Notes: a model not told the origin generated them from the letters alone. A stretch of DNA of 30,042 nucleotides from UMGS1532 sp045594795 (GCA_045594795.1 JAZNZF010000062.1:1-30042), one strand, 5' to 3'. Shown: positions 6,274-15,320, counted from the first letter of the stretch. Program-made: numbers and translations.

Positions 6274-7314
6274 TTATTTCATTAAATAATCCATTCTGTC
6301 CTGGGCTTGCTGTAAGCCCTCGTCGCCATCTAAAATAGTAATTTTTAAATTAAAGTTTACTATCTCGTCGGGCTGAATAAACTTTAAAAGCCCCTCGTCG
6401 TGTAGTTGCTTTCTACCGCTAAGCTTTGCGCAGGAGGGCTCAAAGCCAAGCACATAGTCGCGGTACTGAAAGGCTTTCCACTCTGTAAAGGTGTCAAGCG
6501 TGGTGCGGTCGGCGGTTATCATAACGCCAAGCTTTAGCTTGTGGTTGTAAATTGCAACCGAGCTTTCGCCATCCTTTTCGGCAAGTAGGTGGTCGAAGCA
6601 CTGTTCTGGCTCTTGCGGTAGGGGGGAGGGAAATTTATCCCAACTATCCTTGCCCTTTTCTGCGTTGCTATCATACGGAGTTATCTTAAGGGATGGCACA
6701 AACATTTCTAAGCCCTCGTCCAAAAGGGGATAGCCAAAGTTCATATGGTATAAAAGCATTAAGGGCTGTTTTGTACCGCCTTGGTTTTCCACAGTGTCGT
6801 GGATAACTATCTCGTTTTTATCGGTAAACATTCCAATTTTACGGGTAAGCTGAACCTTTTCCCCGAACAACACAGCCTCGTTCATAACACCCTCGGCGGT
6901 GATGGCAGGCTCGGCGCCGCTGTAATCTGCCTTGTAGCTTAAATATTCGGCAGGGATATTGCCAATTCTACCGTGCATATAGCCGTTGCCGAACTCGTCA
7001 GATATAGCTTTACCGCAATTAGTTAAGCCACAGGTGGTCATAAAGCCTGCGGTAAATGAGCGCAAAAACTCGTCCTTGTCGTAGTATTCGGGCGCTACGT
7101 AGCCGGTAGGCGAAAAGTAGCCAAGATTAGTGCCTTTGTACTCTAATCTATATAAATCTAAACAGCGGTCGGCGGCAAAGGTAGCGTTAAGGCCTTTGCC
7201 GTTACGCATATTAATAAGGCGCATTTCGTTTGCTTTGCCACCCACAAGCTTATGCTCCTCAACCGCATAAAGCTGCGATGGATGTCCGCATTTTTTAAGT
7301 TCGTTAATAGCCAT
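6274..7314 (-). CDS. DUF4432 family protein, aldose-1-epimerase-like
   Basis: 346 residues, preceded by GGAGG. The sequence fits the galactose-mutarotase-like DUF4432 family, whose members have a beta-sandwich sugar-binding fold and are usually linked with sugar or uronate use. Typical stretches: FAADRCLDLYRLEYKG near the N-terminus, FTAGFMTTCGLTNCG, YMHGRIGNIPA, and LLYHMNFGYPLLDEG with conserved His and Glu. It has no signal peptide and is cytosolic. No sugar genes are adjacent; cysK follows and pduL precedes, so the context gives no substrate. A hairpin with a T-tract (7336-7366) separates it from pduL. Substrate unknown. Confidence 0.85.
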   Translation of the reverse strand: MAINELKKCGHPSQLYAVEEHKLVGGKANEMRLINMRNGKGLNATFAADRCLDLYRLEYKGTNLGYFSPTGYVAPEYYDKDEFLRSFTAGFMTTCGLTNCGKAISDEFGNGYMHGRIGNIPAEYLSYKADYSGAEPAITAEGVMNEAVLFGEKVQLTRKIGMFTDKNEIVIHDTVENQGGTKQPLMLLYHMNFGYPLLDEGLEMFVPSLKITPYDSNAEKGKDSWDKFPSPLPQEPEQCFDHLLAEKDGESSVAIYNHKLKLGVMITADRTTLDTFTEWKAFQYRDYVLGFEPSCAKLSGRKQLHDEGLLKFIQPDEIVNFNLKITILDGDEGLQQAQDRMDYLMK

Positions 7315-7335
7315 AGGGGTTTACCTCCAATATAC

Positions 7336-7366
7336 AAAAAGAGGACTTCAAAAAACGAAGCCCTCT
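7336..7366 (-). terminator. Terminator between pduL and the DUF4432 gene
   Basis: On the minus strand AGAGGGCTTC pairs with GAAGTCCTCT (10 bp, one G-T) followed by TTTT. Only about 20 bases remain before the next start codon, so downstream genes must rely on read-through or on a promoter inside pduL. Confidence 0.75.
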
Positions 7367-7377
7367 AATAAACTAAA

Positions 7378-7950
7378 TTATTTTACGATTTCGCCAAAAG
7401 CTTTTCCTGGAACAGCGGCGGCGTTAGCTTCGTCGGTATCAATGTGCATTGCAAGTGCATAGCTATCAGAAGCGCGAACAACAACATCACCGAAAATAGT
7501 GGTTCTGCCGTCGGTAGCAATTTTAACGTTTACGATTTCGCCATCGGTAACACCAAAATCCTTAGCGTCTTTAGTTGTCATATGTATGTGGCGTTTTGCT
7601 GCGATAACGCCCTCTGTCAGCTCAACCTCGCCGCAAGGACCAACAAGCTTGCAAGCGCCCGAGCCTGCAACGTCACCCGATTCACGAATAGGTGCTGCTA
7701 CACCGATAGAGCGTGCGTCGGTAAGTGAGATTTCTACTTGGGTTGCTTTTCTGCAAGGGCCAAGAATTGAAACACCCTTAAGCTCTTTTTTAGGTCCGAT
7801 AACGTCAACGCGCTCTTCACAAGCGAACTGACCGGGCTGTGAAAGGTCTTTTTTGGGTGTAAGCTTGTAGCCTTTGCCGAAAAGTATTTCTAAATGCTCT
7901 TCGCTTACGTGTAAGTGTCTTGCTGAGATTTCAACTAAAAAGTTTGCCAT
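7378..7950 (-). CDS. pduL: Phosphate propanoyltransferase / phosphotransacylase PduL
   Basis: 190 residues. PduL interconverts acyl-CoA plus phosphate with acyl phosphate plus CoA, and is unrelated to the Pta family. The metal-binding histidines appear in ISARHLHVSEEHL (His12, His14) and AAKRHIHMTTKDAKDFGV (His121, His123). GPCRKATQVEIS and the second-domain repeat are typical. There is no encapsulation peptide extension and no microcompartment shell gene nearby, so it is likely the housekeeping phosphotransacetylase working on acetyl-CoA, for instance that made by the PFOR encoded divergently upstream. It lies 32 bp after the CNNM-type gene, probably in the same transcript, and a terminator follows it. 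Confidence 0.93.
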   Translation of the reverse strand: MANFLVEISARHLHVSEEHLEILFGKGYKLTPKKDLSQPGQFACEERVDVIGPKKELKGVSILGPCRKATQVEISLTDARSIGVAAPIRESGDVAGSGACKLVGPCGEVELTEGVIAAKRHIHMTTKDAKDFGVTDGEIVNVKIATDGRTTIFGDVVVRASDSYALAMHIDTDEANAAAVPGKAFGEIVK

Positions 7951-7982
7951 TTATATTTCCTCTTTTCAAATGATATACTAAA

Positions 7983-9332
7983 TTAATTTTCTTCCGCATC
8001 TTCGTCTTTTGGCAGACGCTCGGCGCGGATACGCTCTATACGGCGCTCTTCCATTTCTTCTACTGTGAATTTAAAGCCTTCTGCCTCAATAACGGGCTTC
8101 TCGTCCTCTTGCGGAATACGGCCAAGCTCGGACATAATAAAGCCACCGAGTGTATCATACTCACCTTCAGGAAGTGAAATTTCCAGAGTTTCGTTAACCT
8201 CCTCAATATCGGTCATACCGTCGAAATTAAAGAGGTTATCGTTTACCTGTTCGATTTCCTCCTCCTCGTTATCGTACTCGTCCTGCATATTACCAACGAT
8301 AGATTCGAGTAGGTCTTCAATAGTAACGATACCTGCAGTAGAGCCGTACTCGTCTGAAACGATAACCATTTGCAAATGCTTTTCGGTCATTTCGTTAAAG
8401 AGGTCGCCACAGCGTTTGGATTCGGGAATAAAGTAAGCTTCACGCATAATACGTGAGATTTTAAAGCTTGAAGGAATCTGCTTGCCTATATATTTAAGCA
8501 GGTCCTTTACATATATAATACCGCGAATATTATCAAGCTCGTCCTCATAAACGGGGATACGCGAGTAGCCCTCGTTAAGAGCAATTTTAACAATGCTTTC
8601 AAGCGAGTCGTTAATTTCCACACAAAAGAGCTCGGTGCGGTGGGTCATAACGTCGGCGGCAACGATATCGTCGAACTCGAAAATATTGTTTATCATTTCT
8701 TTTTGGCTTTCTTCAATAACGCCTTTTTCCTCGCCCGCGTCAACCAGCATACGAATTTCTTCCTCGGTAACCACGTTTTCGTCGGCATTCGGGTCGAAAC
8801 CAAACAGACGCACTATAAGGTTTGTGGAAAAAGAAAGGAACACGATAAAGGGCTTCATAGTAGCTTTTATGAAAAGAAGAATAGAAACCACGCGGAAGGA
8901 AACCTTTTCGGAGCATTGCATAGCAATACGCTTTGGCGCAAGCTCGCCTAATACCAAAGAGAAGTAAGAAATTATAATTGTAACCACAACGGTAGCTACA
9001 CCCGTTAACCACGAGGGTGTACTGCTAAAGCCCAGAACTCCGCTAAACCAGTTTGAAAGCGGTAACGAGAAGGACTGTGCTGCCGAAGCAGAGGTCAAGA
9101 AGCCTGCAAGGGTTACACCGATTTGTATAGTTGAAAGGAAAGCCGAGGGGCTTTCGAGTAACTGTAAAACCTTTTTGGCTTTTTGGTGGCCATCGTCGGC
9201 CATAACGCGCAGTTTGTTATCGTTAAGCGAGATAAGTGCAATTTCGCTCATTGCGAAAAACGCGTTAATTATAATAAGAATTAGCAAAAGTACAAGTTTT
9301 AAAATAATATTAGTGGCAGGATCGGGGTCCAT
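7983..9332 (-). CDS. CNNM/CorC-type membrane protein with CBS pair (hemolysin family)
   Basis: 449 residues from ATG at 9332 (MDPDPATNIIL), chosen because GGAGAG lies 11 bases upstream; the longer open frame covers its promoter. Domain order: DUF21/CNNM transmembrane domain (about 1-190, with NAFFAMSEIALISLN and LGELAPKR), a CBS pair (about 205-330), and a C-terminal CorC_HlyC domain (about 350-430) with the acidic tail EDEEEN. The family is linked to Mg2+/Co2+ efflux or resistance in bacteria; the 'hemolysin' label is historical. A consensus promoter sits at 9396-9424 and pduL follows after 32 bp. The actual ion cannot be read from sequence. Confidence 0.92.
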   Translation of the reverse strand: MDPDPATNIILKLVLLLILIIINAFFAMSEIALISLNDNKLRVMADDGHQKAKKVLQLLESPSAFLSTIQIGVTLAGFLTSASAAQSFSLPLSNWFSGVLGFSSTPSWLTGVATVVVTIIISYFSLVLGELAPKRIAMQCSEKVSFRVVSILLFIKATMKPFIVFLSFSTNLIVRLFGFDPNADENVVTEEEIRMLVDAGEEKGVIEESQKEMINNIFEFDDIVAADVMTHRTELFCVEINDSLESIVKIALNEGYSRIPVYEDELDNIRGIIYVKDLLKYIGKQIPSSFKISRIMREAYFIPESKRCGDLFNEMTEKHLQMVIVSDEYGSTAGIVTIEDLLESIVGNMQDEYDNEEEEIEQVNDNLFNFDGMTDIEEVNETLEISLPEGEYDTLGGFIMSELGRIPQEDEKPVIEAEGFKFTVEEMEERRIERIRAERLPKDEDAEEN

Positions 9333-9395
9333 GTTGATAAAATCTCTCCATTCAAAGTAATAATAAATTTCAGAGCATAATACTCTAACATATAA

Positions 9396-9424
9396 ATAAT
9401 ATATGTAAAAGGTCAATTTGTCAA
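9396..9424 (-). promoter_or_regulatory. Promoter of the CNNM-pduL transcript
   Basis: On the minus strand a perfect TTGACA (9419-9424) and TATTAT (9396-9401) are 17 bases apart, giving a leader of about 60 bases. Confidence 0.75.
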
Positions 9425-9539
9425 TATAAATATTAAAAAAGCTCTATGACCTTTAAATTAGAACATATTGGTAATTACAAAAAACACATTATAGAAATAA
9501 ATCTTTCAATAAAAATACAAATATGTTAAAAATTTAACC

Positions 9540-9568
9540 TTTACATATTGAAAATAAAGTGTTATAAT
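9540..9568 (+). promoter_or_regulatory. Distal promoter of the PFOR gene
   Basis: TTTACA (9540-9545) and TATAAT (9563-9568) are 17 bases apart. A start near 9575 would transcribe the whole hairpin array as a 5' leader of about 275 bases. A second, weaker candidate (TTCGAC 9744-9749, 18 bases, TATACT 9768-9773) overlaps the last hairpin. Confidence 0.7.
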
Positions 9569-9579
9569 GGGATAGGTTG

Positions 9580-9749
9580 GGCGAAACAATCCTGTTTCGC
9601 CACAAAATCTTTGATTTTGCGGCAAATTTTTAATAAAAATTTGTCCTTTCTCATTGCAATGAATGTCGTGCAAAATTAAATATTACAATTTAATTTTGCT
9701 AAAGCCACTTGTCAAGTGGCTTGTCGAAACGCTTTTAAAGCGTTTCGAC
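9580..9749 (+). repeat. Array of seven back-to-back hairpins upstream of PFOR
   Basis: Seven inverted repeats follow each other over 170 bp: 9580-9601 (GGCGAAAC stem, 8 bp), 9603-9619 (CAAAATC, 7 bp), 9623-9643 (CAAATTTTT, 9 bp), 9651-9662 (palindrome TCATTGCAATGA), 9670-9699 (GCAAAATTAAAT, 12 bp), 9702-9722 (AAGCCACTT, 9 bp) and 9723-9749 (GTCGAAACGCTTT, 13 bp). Spacers are 0-9 bases and the stems differ in sequence. None is followed by a T-tract. The array lies between a consensus promoter and the PFOR start, so it is probably transcribed. Confidence 0.85.
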
Positions 9750-9781
9750 TAACAACAATCATTATTATATACTATGTGAGA

Positions 9782-9828
9782 AAATGTGTTGCCGAATTAC
9801 AGCGGCAATGCACCCGCAATACACATTT
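9782..9828 (+). other. Nested stem-loop just before the PFOR ribosome binding site
   Basis: AAATGTGT (9782-9789) pairs with ACACATTT (9821-9828) and encloses TGCCG/CGGCA (9790-9794 with 9803-9807). It ends 6 bases before AGGAGG, so it could affect translation initiation or mRNA stability. Confidence 0.55.
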
Positions 9829-9850
9829 ATTTACAGGAGGAAAACTTAAC

Positions 9851-12800
9851 ATGGCAAGACAAAAGAAAACCATGGACGGTAACAACGCTGCAGCGCACGT
9901 TTCCTATGCGTTTACAGAGGTTGCAGGTATTTATCCTATCACCCCGTCCAGCCCTATGGCAGACTATGTTGACCAATGGTCCGCACAGGGCCGCAAAAAC
10001 ATTTTCGGCACAACCGTAAAGGTTTCCGAAATGCAGTCAGAAGCCGGCGCCGCCGGTACCGTACACGGCTCACTTGCAGCCGGTGCTCTCACCACAACAT
10101 ATACAGCATCACAAGGTCTTTTACTTATGATTCCTAATATGTATAAAATCGCAGGTGAGTTGCTCCCATCGGTATTCCACGTATCAGCTCGTTGCGTAGC
10201 TTCACACGCACTTAATATTTTCGGCGACCATTCCGACGTTTACGCTTGTCGTCAGACAGGTTTCGCAATGCTTGCTGAAACTAATACACAAGAGGTTATG
10301 GACCTTGGCGCAGTTGCTCACTTAGCATCTATTAAAGGTCGCGTACCTTTCATAAACTTCTTCGACGGTTTCCGTACCTCGCACGAAATTCAAAAAATCG
10401 AGGTTTGGGATTACGAAGACCTTAAAGAGATGTGCGATATGGATGCTGTTGAGGCATTCCGCAAACGCGCACTCAACCCTGAGCGCCCCGTTATGCGCGG
10501 CTCTCACGAAAACGGTGATATCTTCTTCCAGCACCGCGAGGCTTGTAACGAGTATTACGACAAAATGCCCGCTATCGTTGAGGAGTATATGGACAAGGTT
10601 AATGCTAAGCTTGGCACCGATTATAAACTCTTTAACTACTACGGCGCACCCGATGCAGAGCGCGTTATCGTAGCTATGGGTTCTGTTTGCGACGTTGCAG
10701 AAGAGGTTATCGATTACTTAACCGCAGCAGGCGAAAAGGTTGGTCTTGTAAAGGTACGTCTATACCGTCCTTTCAGCGCAGAAAAGCTCTGCGAGGCTAT
10801 CCCTGCAACCGCAAAGAAAATTGCTGTTCTTGACAGAACTAAAGAGCCTGGCTCACTTGGCGAGCCTTTATATATGGACGTTGTTACCGCACTTGCAACC
10901 CGTGGCGTAAACGCTAAGGTTATCGGCGGTAGATACGGTCTTGGTTCTAAGGATACTCCTCCTTCAAGCATCTTTGCTGTATATAACGAGCTTAAGAAGG
11001 ACGAGCCTAAGCATCAGTTCACAATGGGTATTGTTGACGACGTTACCAACCTCTCACTCGAAGAGGAAGCAGCTCCCAACACCGCAGCAGAAGGCACCAT
11101 CGAGTGCAAGTTCTGGGGTCTTGGCGGCGACGGTACCGTTGGTGCTAACAAAGACTCTATCAAAATTATCGGTGACCATACCGACAAATACGTTCAGGCT
11201 TACTTCCAGTACGACTCTAAGAAGACCGGCGGTATCACCATTTCTCACTTAAGATTTGGCGACAAGCCCATCAAGAGCCCATACTATATTAATAAAGCTG
11301 ACTTCGTTGCTTGCCATAACCCCTCTTACGTAATTAAGGGCTACAAAATGGTAAACGACGTAAAACCCGGCGGTGTATTCCTTATCAACTGTCAGTGGAC
11401 TGCTGAAGAGCTTGATAAACACTTAACCGCTGAAGCAAAACGCTACATCGCTAATAACGATATTCAGCTTTACACCGTTAACGCTATCGACCTTGCAGCC
11501 GAAATCGGCCTTGGTAAGCGTACAAATACAGTTCTTCAGTCTGCTTTCTTCTCACTTTCTAAGGTTCTTCCTGAGGAAGAGGCTATCGGCTATATGAAAG
11601 AGAAAGCCCAGAAGTTTATGAAGAAGGGTAAGGAAATCGTTGAAATGAACGAGAAGGCTATCGACGCTGGCGCTACCGCTTACGTTAAGATAGACGTACC
11701 TAGCACTTGGAAAGACGCTAAAGACGAGGTTGTAGCTGATACCAACGATGGCACAAAGCTTGGCAAAATGGTTAAAAACATCATGGAGCCAGTTGGCAAA
11801 ATGGATGGTGACAGCCTACCTGTTTCTGTATTTATGGACCATGCAGACGGTACCTTCGAGCAGGGCGCTTCTGCATTCGAAAAACGCGGCGTTGCAGTTA
11901 TGATTCCTGAGTGGAATGCTGAAACCTGTGCTAAATGTAACAAGTGTGCATTCGTTTGTCCTCACGCAACAATTCGTCCTTTCGCATTAACTGCTGACGA
12001 GGTTGCTGCAGCACCTGCAAATATGAAGAAGTCACCTAAGCCTATCGTTAAGACCGACTACACCTACACTCTTGCTATTTCTCCGCTTGATTGTATGGGT
12101 TGTGGCGTTTGCGTTGGCGAGTGTCCTACCGATTCACTTAAAATGGTTCCTGCTGAGTCACAAATGGCAGAGCAAGAAGTATTTGATTACTGCGTAGCTA
12201 ACATAGATGTTAAACCTGAAACAGTTGCTGTTTCTAACGTAATCTCCAGCCAGTACAAAAAGCCATTACTCGAGTTCTCGGGTTCTTGCGCAGGCTGTGC
12301 TGAAACTGCTTATGCACGTCTTATCACCCAGCTCTTCGGTGATAGAATGTATATCTCTAACGCAACAGGTTGTTCTTCAATCTGGGGTGGTCCTGCAGCT
12401 ACTTCACCTTACACCGTAAACGGTAAGGGTCAAGGTCCTGCTTGGGCAAACTCACTCTTTGAGGATAACGCAGAGCACGGCTATGGTATGTACCTTGGTC
12501 AAAAGGCTGTTCGTAACCGCCTTATCGACGAGGTTAAGGAAATCGCTGCTTTAGACAATGCTCCCGAAGATGTTAAGGCTGCTGCTGCCGAGTATCTTGC
12601 AACTGTTGAGGATGGCAAGAAGAACGGCGCTGCTACCGACGCACTCGTTGAAGCTTTAGAAAAATGGAATTGCGGTTGTGCACTTTGCAAAGACGTTCTT
12701 TCAAACCGCGAATACCTTTCAAAGAAATCTGTTTGGATATTCGGTGGTGACGGCTGGGCATACGATATCGGCTTTGGCGGTCTTGACCATGTTCTTGCTG

Positions 12801-13384
12801 CTGGTGACGACGTAAACATTATGGTATTCGATACCGAGGTTTACTCTAACACAGGCGGTCAGGCATCTAAGGCTTCCAACATTGGTCAGGTTGCACAGTT
12901 CGCAGCTGCAGGTAAAGCAATCGCTAAGAAATCACTCGCCGAAATTGCTATGTCCTACGGTTACGTTTACGTAGCACAAATCGCTATGGGCGCTAATATG
13001 AACCAGACCTTAAAGGCTATCGAAGAGGCTGAGGCTTATCCCGGTCCTTCAATCATCATCGGCTATGCACCTTGCGAGATGCACAGCATTAAAGGCGGTA
13101 TGGTAAACTGCCAGAACGAGATGAGAAGAGCTGTTGAGTGCGGCTACTGGAATATGTTCCGCTTCAACCCAAGCCTAAAGGCTGAGGGCAAGAACCCATT
13201 CACTATGGATTCCAAAGCACCTTCAGGGAGCTACAAAGACTTCCTTCTTAACGAGGCTCGTTACTCTTCACTTACACGTTCATTCCCCGACCGTGCAGAA
13301 GAGCTCTTCGCTAAAGCTGAGGAAACCGCTTTGGAGCGTTACAACCACTTAGTACGCCTTGGCGAGCTTTACGGAATTAAATAA
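9851..13384 (+). CDS. nifJ: Pyruvate:ferredoxin (flavodoxin) oxidoreductase, single chain
   Basis: 1177 residues from ATG at 9851 behind AGGAGG (10-base spacing); the open frame extends upstream only through the hairpin array. It converts pyruvate and CoA to acetyl-CoA and CO2 and reduces ferredoxin. All expected domains are present in order: the N-terminal TPP/pyrimidine domain (GIYPITPSSPMADYVDQW), domain II-III, a two-cluster ferredoxin domain with CAKCNKCAFVCP (Cys693, 696, 699, 703) and CMGCGVCVGECP (Cys748, 751, 754, 758), and the C-terminal TPP domain with CAGCAETAYARL and GGDGWAYDIGFGG (from residue 965), then NTGGQASKAS. The gene shows the strong codon bias of a highly expressed enzyme and lacks any GATC. 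Two hairpins follow as terminators. Confidence 0.97.
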   Translation: MARQKKTMDGNNAAAHVSYAFTEVAGIYPITPSSPMADYVDQWSAQGRKNIFGTTVKVSEMQSEAGAAGTVHGSLAAGALTTTYTASQGLLLMIPNMYKIAGELLPSVFHVSARCVASHALNIFGDHSDVYACRQTGFAMLAETNTQEVMDLGAVAHLASIKGRVPFINFFDGFRTSHEIQKIEVWDYEDLKEMCDMDAVEAFRKRALNPERPVMRGSHENGDIFFQHREACNEYYDKMPAIVEEYMDKVNAKLGTDYKLFNYYGAPDAERVIVAMGSVCDVAEEVIDYLTAAGEKVGLVKVRLYRPFSAEKLCEAIPATAKKIAVLDRTKEPGSLGEPLYMDVVTALATRGVNAKVIGGRYGLGSKDTPPSSIFAVYNELKKDEPKHQFTMGIVDDVTNLSLEEEAAPNTAAEGTIECKFWGLGGDGTVGANKDSIKIIGDHTDKYVQAYFQYDSKKTGGITISHLRFGDKPIKSPYYINKADFVACHNPSYVIKGYKMVNDVKPGGVFLINCQWTAEELDKHLTAEAKRYIANNDIQLYTVNAIDLAAEIGLGKRTNTVLQSAFFSLSKVLPEEEAIGYMKEKAQKFMKKGKEIVEMNEKAIDAGATAYVKIDVPSTWKDAKDEVVADTNDGTKLGKMVKNIMEPVGKMDGDSLPVSVFMDHADGTFEQGASAFEKRGVAVMIPEWNAETCAKCNKCAFVCPHATIRPFALTADEVAAAPANMKKSPKPIVKTDYTYTLAISPLDCMGCGVCVGECPTDSLKMVPAESQMAEQEVFDYCVANIDVKPETVAVSNVISSQYKKPLLEFSGSCAGCAETAYARLITQLFGDRMYISNATGCSSIWGGPAATSPYTVNGKGQGPAWANSLFEDNAEHGYGMYLGQKAVRNRLIDEVKEIAALDNAPEDVKAAAAEYLATVEDGKKNGAATDALVEALEKWNCGCALCKDVLSNREYLSKKSVWIFGGDGWAYDIGFGGLDHVLAAGDDVNIMVFDTEVYSNTGGQASKASNIGQVAQFAAAGKAIAKKSLAEIAMSYGYVYVAQIAMGANMNQTLKAIEEAEAYPGPSIIIGYAPCEMHSIKGGMVNCQNEMRRAVECGYWNMFRFNPSLKAEGKNPFTMDSKAPSGSYKDFLLNEARYSSLTRSFPDRAEELFAKAEETALERYNHLVRLGELYGIK

Positions 13385-13399
13385 TAATTCTAAATAAAA

Positions 13400-13437
13400 A
13401 AGCGCGGTGCCCGTTTCGGACATCGCGCTTAATTTTT
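13400..13437 (+). terminator. Terminator of the PFOR gene
   Basis: A GC-rich stem beginning AAGCGCG pairs with CGCGCTT (about 12 pairs with one mismatch, 5-base loop), followed by AATTTTT. Confidence 0.85.
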
Positions 13438-13460
13438 AACAAAGATATGTGCATAAAAAC

Positions 13461-13498
13461 CGCGTAGGTGAAATAATCACCTACGCGCTATTTTATTT
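13461..13498 (+). terminator. Second, tandem terminator after PFOR
   Basis: CGCGTAGGTGA and TCACCTACGCG form a perfect 11-bp stem with loop AATAA, followed by a broken T-rich tail. It backs up the first terminator. Confidence 0.65.
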
Positions 13499-13530
13499 AA
13501 CTGGAGAACTGTGCATAATAACTTTAAATG

Positions 13531-13555
13531 TTTGTTTTTATTAGATAAAAACAAA
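13531..13555. repeat. AT-rich 11-bp inverted repeat
   Basis: TTTGTTTTTAT and ATAAAAACAAA flank a TAG loop. It lies 25 bp upstream of the promoter of the surface-protein gene; it may be an operator or just a hairpin. Confidence 0.5.
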
Positions 13556-13580
13556 GGGTAATATTTGTATAAACTGCTAA

Positions 13581-13610
13581 TTGACGGTGAAGTAAAATGT
13601 AATGTAAAAT
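13581..13610 (+). promoter_or_regulatory. Promoter of the surface protein gene
   Basis: TTGACG (13581-13586) and TAAAAT (13605-13610) are 18 bases apart, about 30 bases before the start codon. Confidence 0.6.
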
Positions 13611-13642
13611 GATATTAGAAAACAAAGAAAGAGGGTGGATTG

Positions 13643-15277
13643 ATGTTTCAATCTAAAGTTAGGTTAGTAGCAGTTATTATGTCTGTTATTTTAATAGTAA
13701 GCTCTTGTCCGATTAGCGCTTATGCTACAGATAATAAGTACGAGGGCTTTAGGTACAGTTATAATTTCTCGGGCGGAATTTCTATTACGGGTTACGAGGG
13801 TGTTGAAACAAATATAACCATACCCTCGCAAATAGAGGGTGCTAACGTAACCGAAATATCACCCTATGCTTTCGAACAAAGCTCGTTAAGAAGCGTAGTT
13901 CTACCACAATACCTCCAAAAGATAGGGCAATATGCTTTTTCAAACAGCCAAGCACTTGCAACCGTTATATTTAACCAAAAGCTTGAAATAATAGAAAACC
14001 ATGCATTTAATTGCTGTGGTTCTTTAGTGTCAGCTCCAGTTACCCCTAATCTTCAAATTATAGGAAGCTCTGCGTTTTTCATGTGCACAAAGTTAAGCAG
14101 CTTTTACGGGTTTGATGAGCTTGCATATATTGGTGATTTCGCTTTTTATGGTTGCACAGGTATTAAAAGTGTTACAATACCAAAAAGCGTAACCGAAATT
14201 TCACGGTTTGCCTTTTCCGACTGCACGCAAATAGAAGAAATAACTTTTTACGAAACTTTAGAAACAATAAATTCGAAAGCTTTTTATGGTGTGCGCGAAA
14301 ATATTAAGATTAATTTTTTAGGCGAAGAAAGATATTGGTATACTATAGATTTTACTTCAGGTAATCAAAATTTAAAAACAACCCAGAACATTACTTTTTC
14401 AGAGCCTTGCGAGCATTTATATCTGGTAGGGTATGTTTTAAATCCTACCTGTAAGCGTGCAGGCGAAAAAAACATGCAGTGCATTTTTTGTGAAAACAAT
14501 GTTACAGAGCTAATACCTGCAACCAACATTCACGATTATGAATTTGTTTACGATACACCTATTAGTTGTGACGAAGAAAGTTTAGGACATTACGAATGTA
14601 GCCTTTGTGGTGAGATTGGAGAGCAAGATACTGTAGCTGCTGAAGGTCACACCTTTGATACCTTGTTAGAATATGTACCTTCAACCTACACTAAAAAGGG
14701 CAAATGGGTATACCAATGTTTTTGGTGTGATGAAACGGCTACTGCTTATATAGATAAACTAAAAAGAACCAAGCTAACCAAAGCAAAAATAACAGTATCA
14801 AATAAGGTTTATACAGGTAAAGAACTTAAGCCTACAGTTACGGTTAAGCTTAACGGCAAAAAGCTTAAAAAAGGAACACACTATACAGTTAGCTACAAAA
14901 ACAACAAAAAAATAGGTACCGCAACTGTAACGATAAAGGGCAAAAACAAGTATATTGGCACGAAAACCGCGACCTTTAAAATAACCCCAAAGAAAAATAA
15001 AATAAGCTATTTGAAATCCAACGCTACTAAAAAGCTAAAGGTCAAATGGTCAAAGGTATCTACCGCAAGTGGATACCAGATAGTAGTTGCCACTAACAAA
15101 AAATTTACCAAAAATAAAAAAGTAGTTTATGCTAAAAAGAAATCAAAGGTTTCATTAACCGTAAGCAGTTTAAAATCGGGCAAAACTTACTATGTTAGAG
15201 TTAGGGCGTACAAAGAAGTTAAAGGCAAAAAAATATATGCACCCTATAGCTCCATAAAAAAGATAAAAGTAAAATAA
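13643..15277 (+). CDS. BspA-like leucine-rich repeat secreted/surface protein
   Basis: 544 residues from ATG at 13643 with GAGGGTGG upstream. A signal peptide covers about residues 1-28 (hydrophobic VILIVSSC, then ISAYA); the VSSC stretch could also be a lipobox. Residues about 60-200 hold five to six LRR_5 (BspA/TpLRR) repeats of the type ITxIxxxAFxxCxxLxxVxIP. Residues about 250-370 contain three modules with CxxC pairs (CIFC, CSLC, CFWC) and GH steps, as in many clostridial surface proteins. Then follow a Lys-rich Ig-like domain (YTGKELKPTVTVKLNGK) and a fibronectin type III-like domain ending in KKIKVK. There is no LPXTG or SLH anchor; the very basic C-terminus may bind the wall. Role in adhesion is inferred from the family. 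Confidence 0.85.
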   Translation: MFQSKVRLVAVIMSVILIVSSCPISAYATDNKYEGFRYSYNFSGGISITGYEGVETNITIPSQIEGANVTEISPYAFEQSSLRSVVLPQYLQKIGQYAFSNSQALATVIFNQKLEIIENHAFNCCGSLVSAPVTPNLQIIGSSAFFMCTKLSSFYGFDELAYIGDFAFYGCTGIKSVTIPKSVTEISRFAFSDCTQIEEITFYETLETINSKAFYGVRENIKINFLGEERYWYTIDFTSGNQNLKTTQNITFSEPCEHLYLVGYVLNPTCKRAGEKNMQCIFCENNVTELIPATNIHDYEFVYDTPISCDEESLGHYECSLCGEIGEQDTVAAEGHTFDTLLEYVPSTYTKKGKWVYQCFWCDETATAYIDKLKRTKLTKAKITVSNKVYTGKELKPTVTVKLNGKKLKKGTHYTVSYKNNKKIGTATVTIKGKNKYIGTKTATFKITPKKNKISYLKSNATKKLKVKWSKVSTASGYQIVVATNKKFTKNKKVVYAKKKSKVSLTVSSLKSGKTYYVRVRAYKEVKGKKIYAPYSSIKKIKVK

Positions 15278-15280
15278 TAA

Positions 15281-15318
15281 AAACCGCGCAGGTGTTTTAT
15301 TTTAACACTGCGCGGTTT
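15281..15318. terminator. Bidirectional terminator between convergent genes
   Basis: AAACCGCGCAG and TGTT pair with AACA and CTGCGCGGTTT (one bulged G). T-rich tails exist on both strands, longer on the minus strand, so it serves the surface-protein gene and the alpha/beta hydrolase gene. Confidence 0.85.
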
Positions 15319-15320
15319 GT

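Noticed and set aside
7378..7950. Bacterial microcompartment locus suggested by pduL
   Set aside because: No shell proteins, no encapsulation tail and no diol or ethanolamine genes; PduL also serves as housekeeping phosphotransacetylase.
9580..9749. CRISPR array reading of the hairpin string
   Set aside because: The palindromes are all different, there is no repeat of one unit with spacers, and no cas genes are present.
9716..9850. 45-residue N-terminal extension of PFOR
   Set aside because: It is translated from the hairpin array and leader; AGGAGG before ATG 9851 and the family start (ARQKKTMDG) fix the true start.
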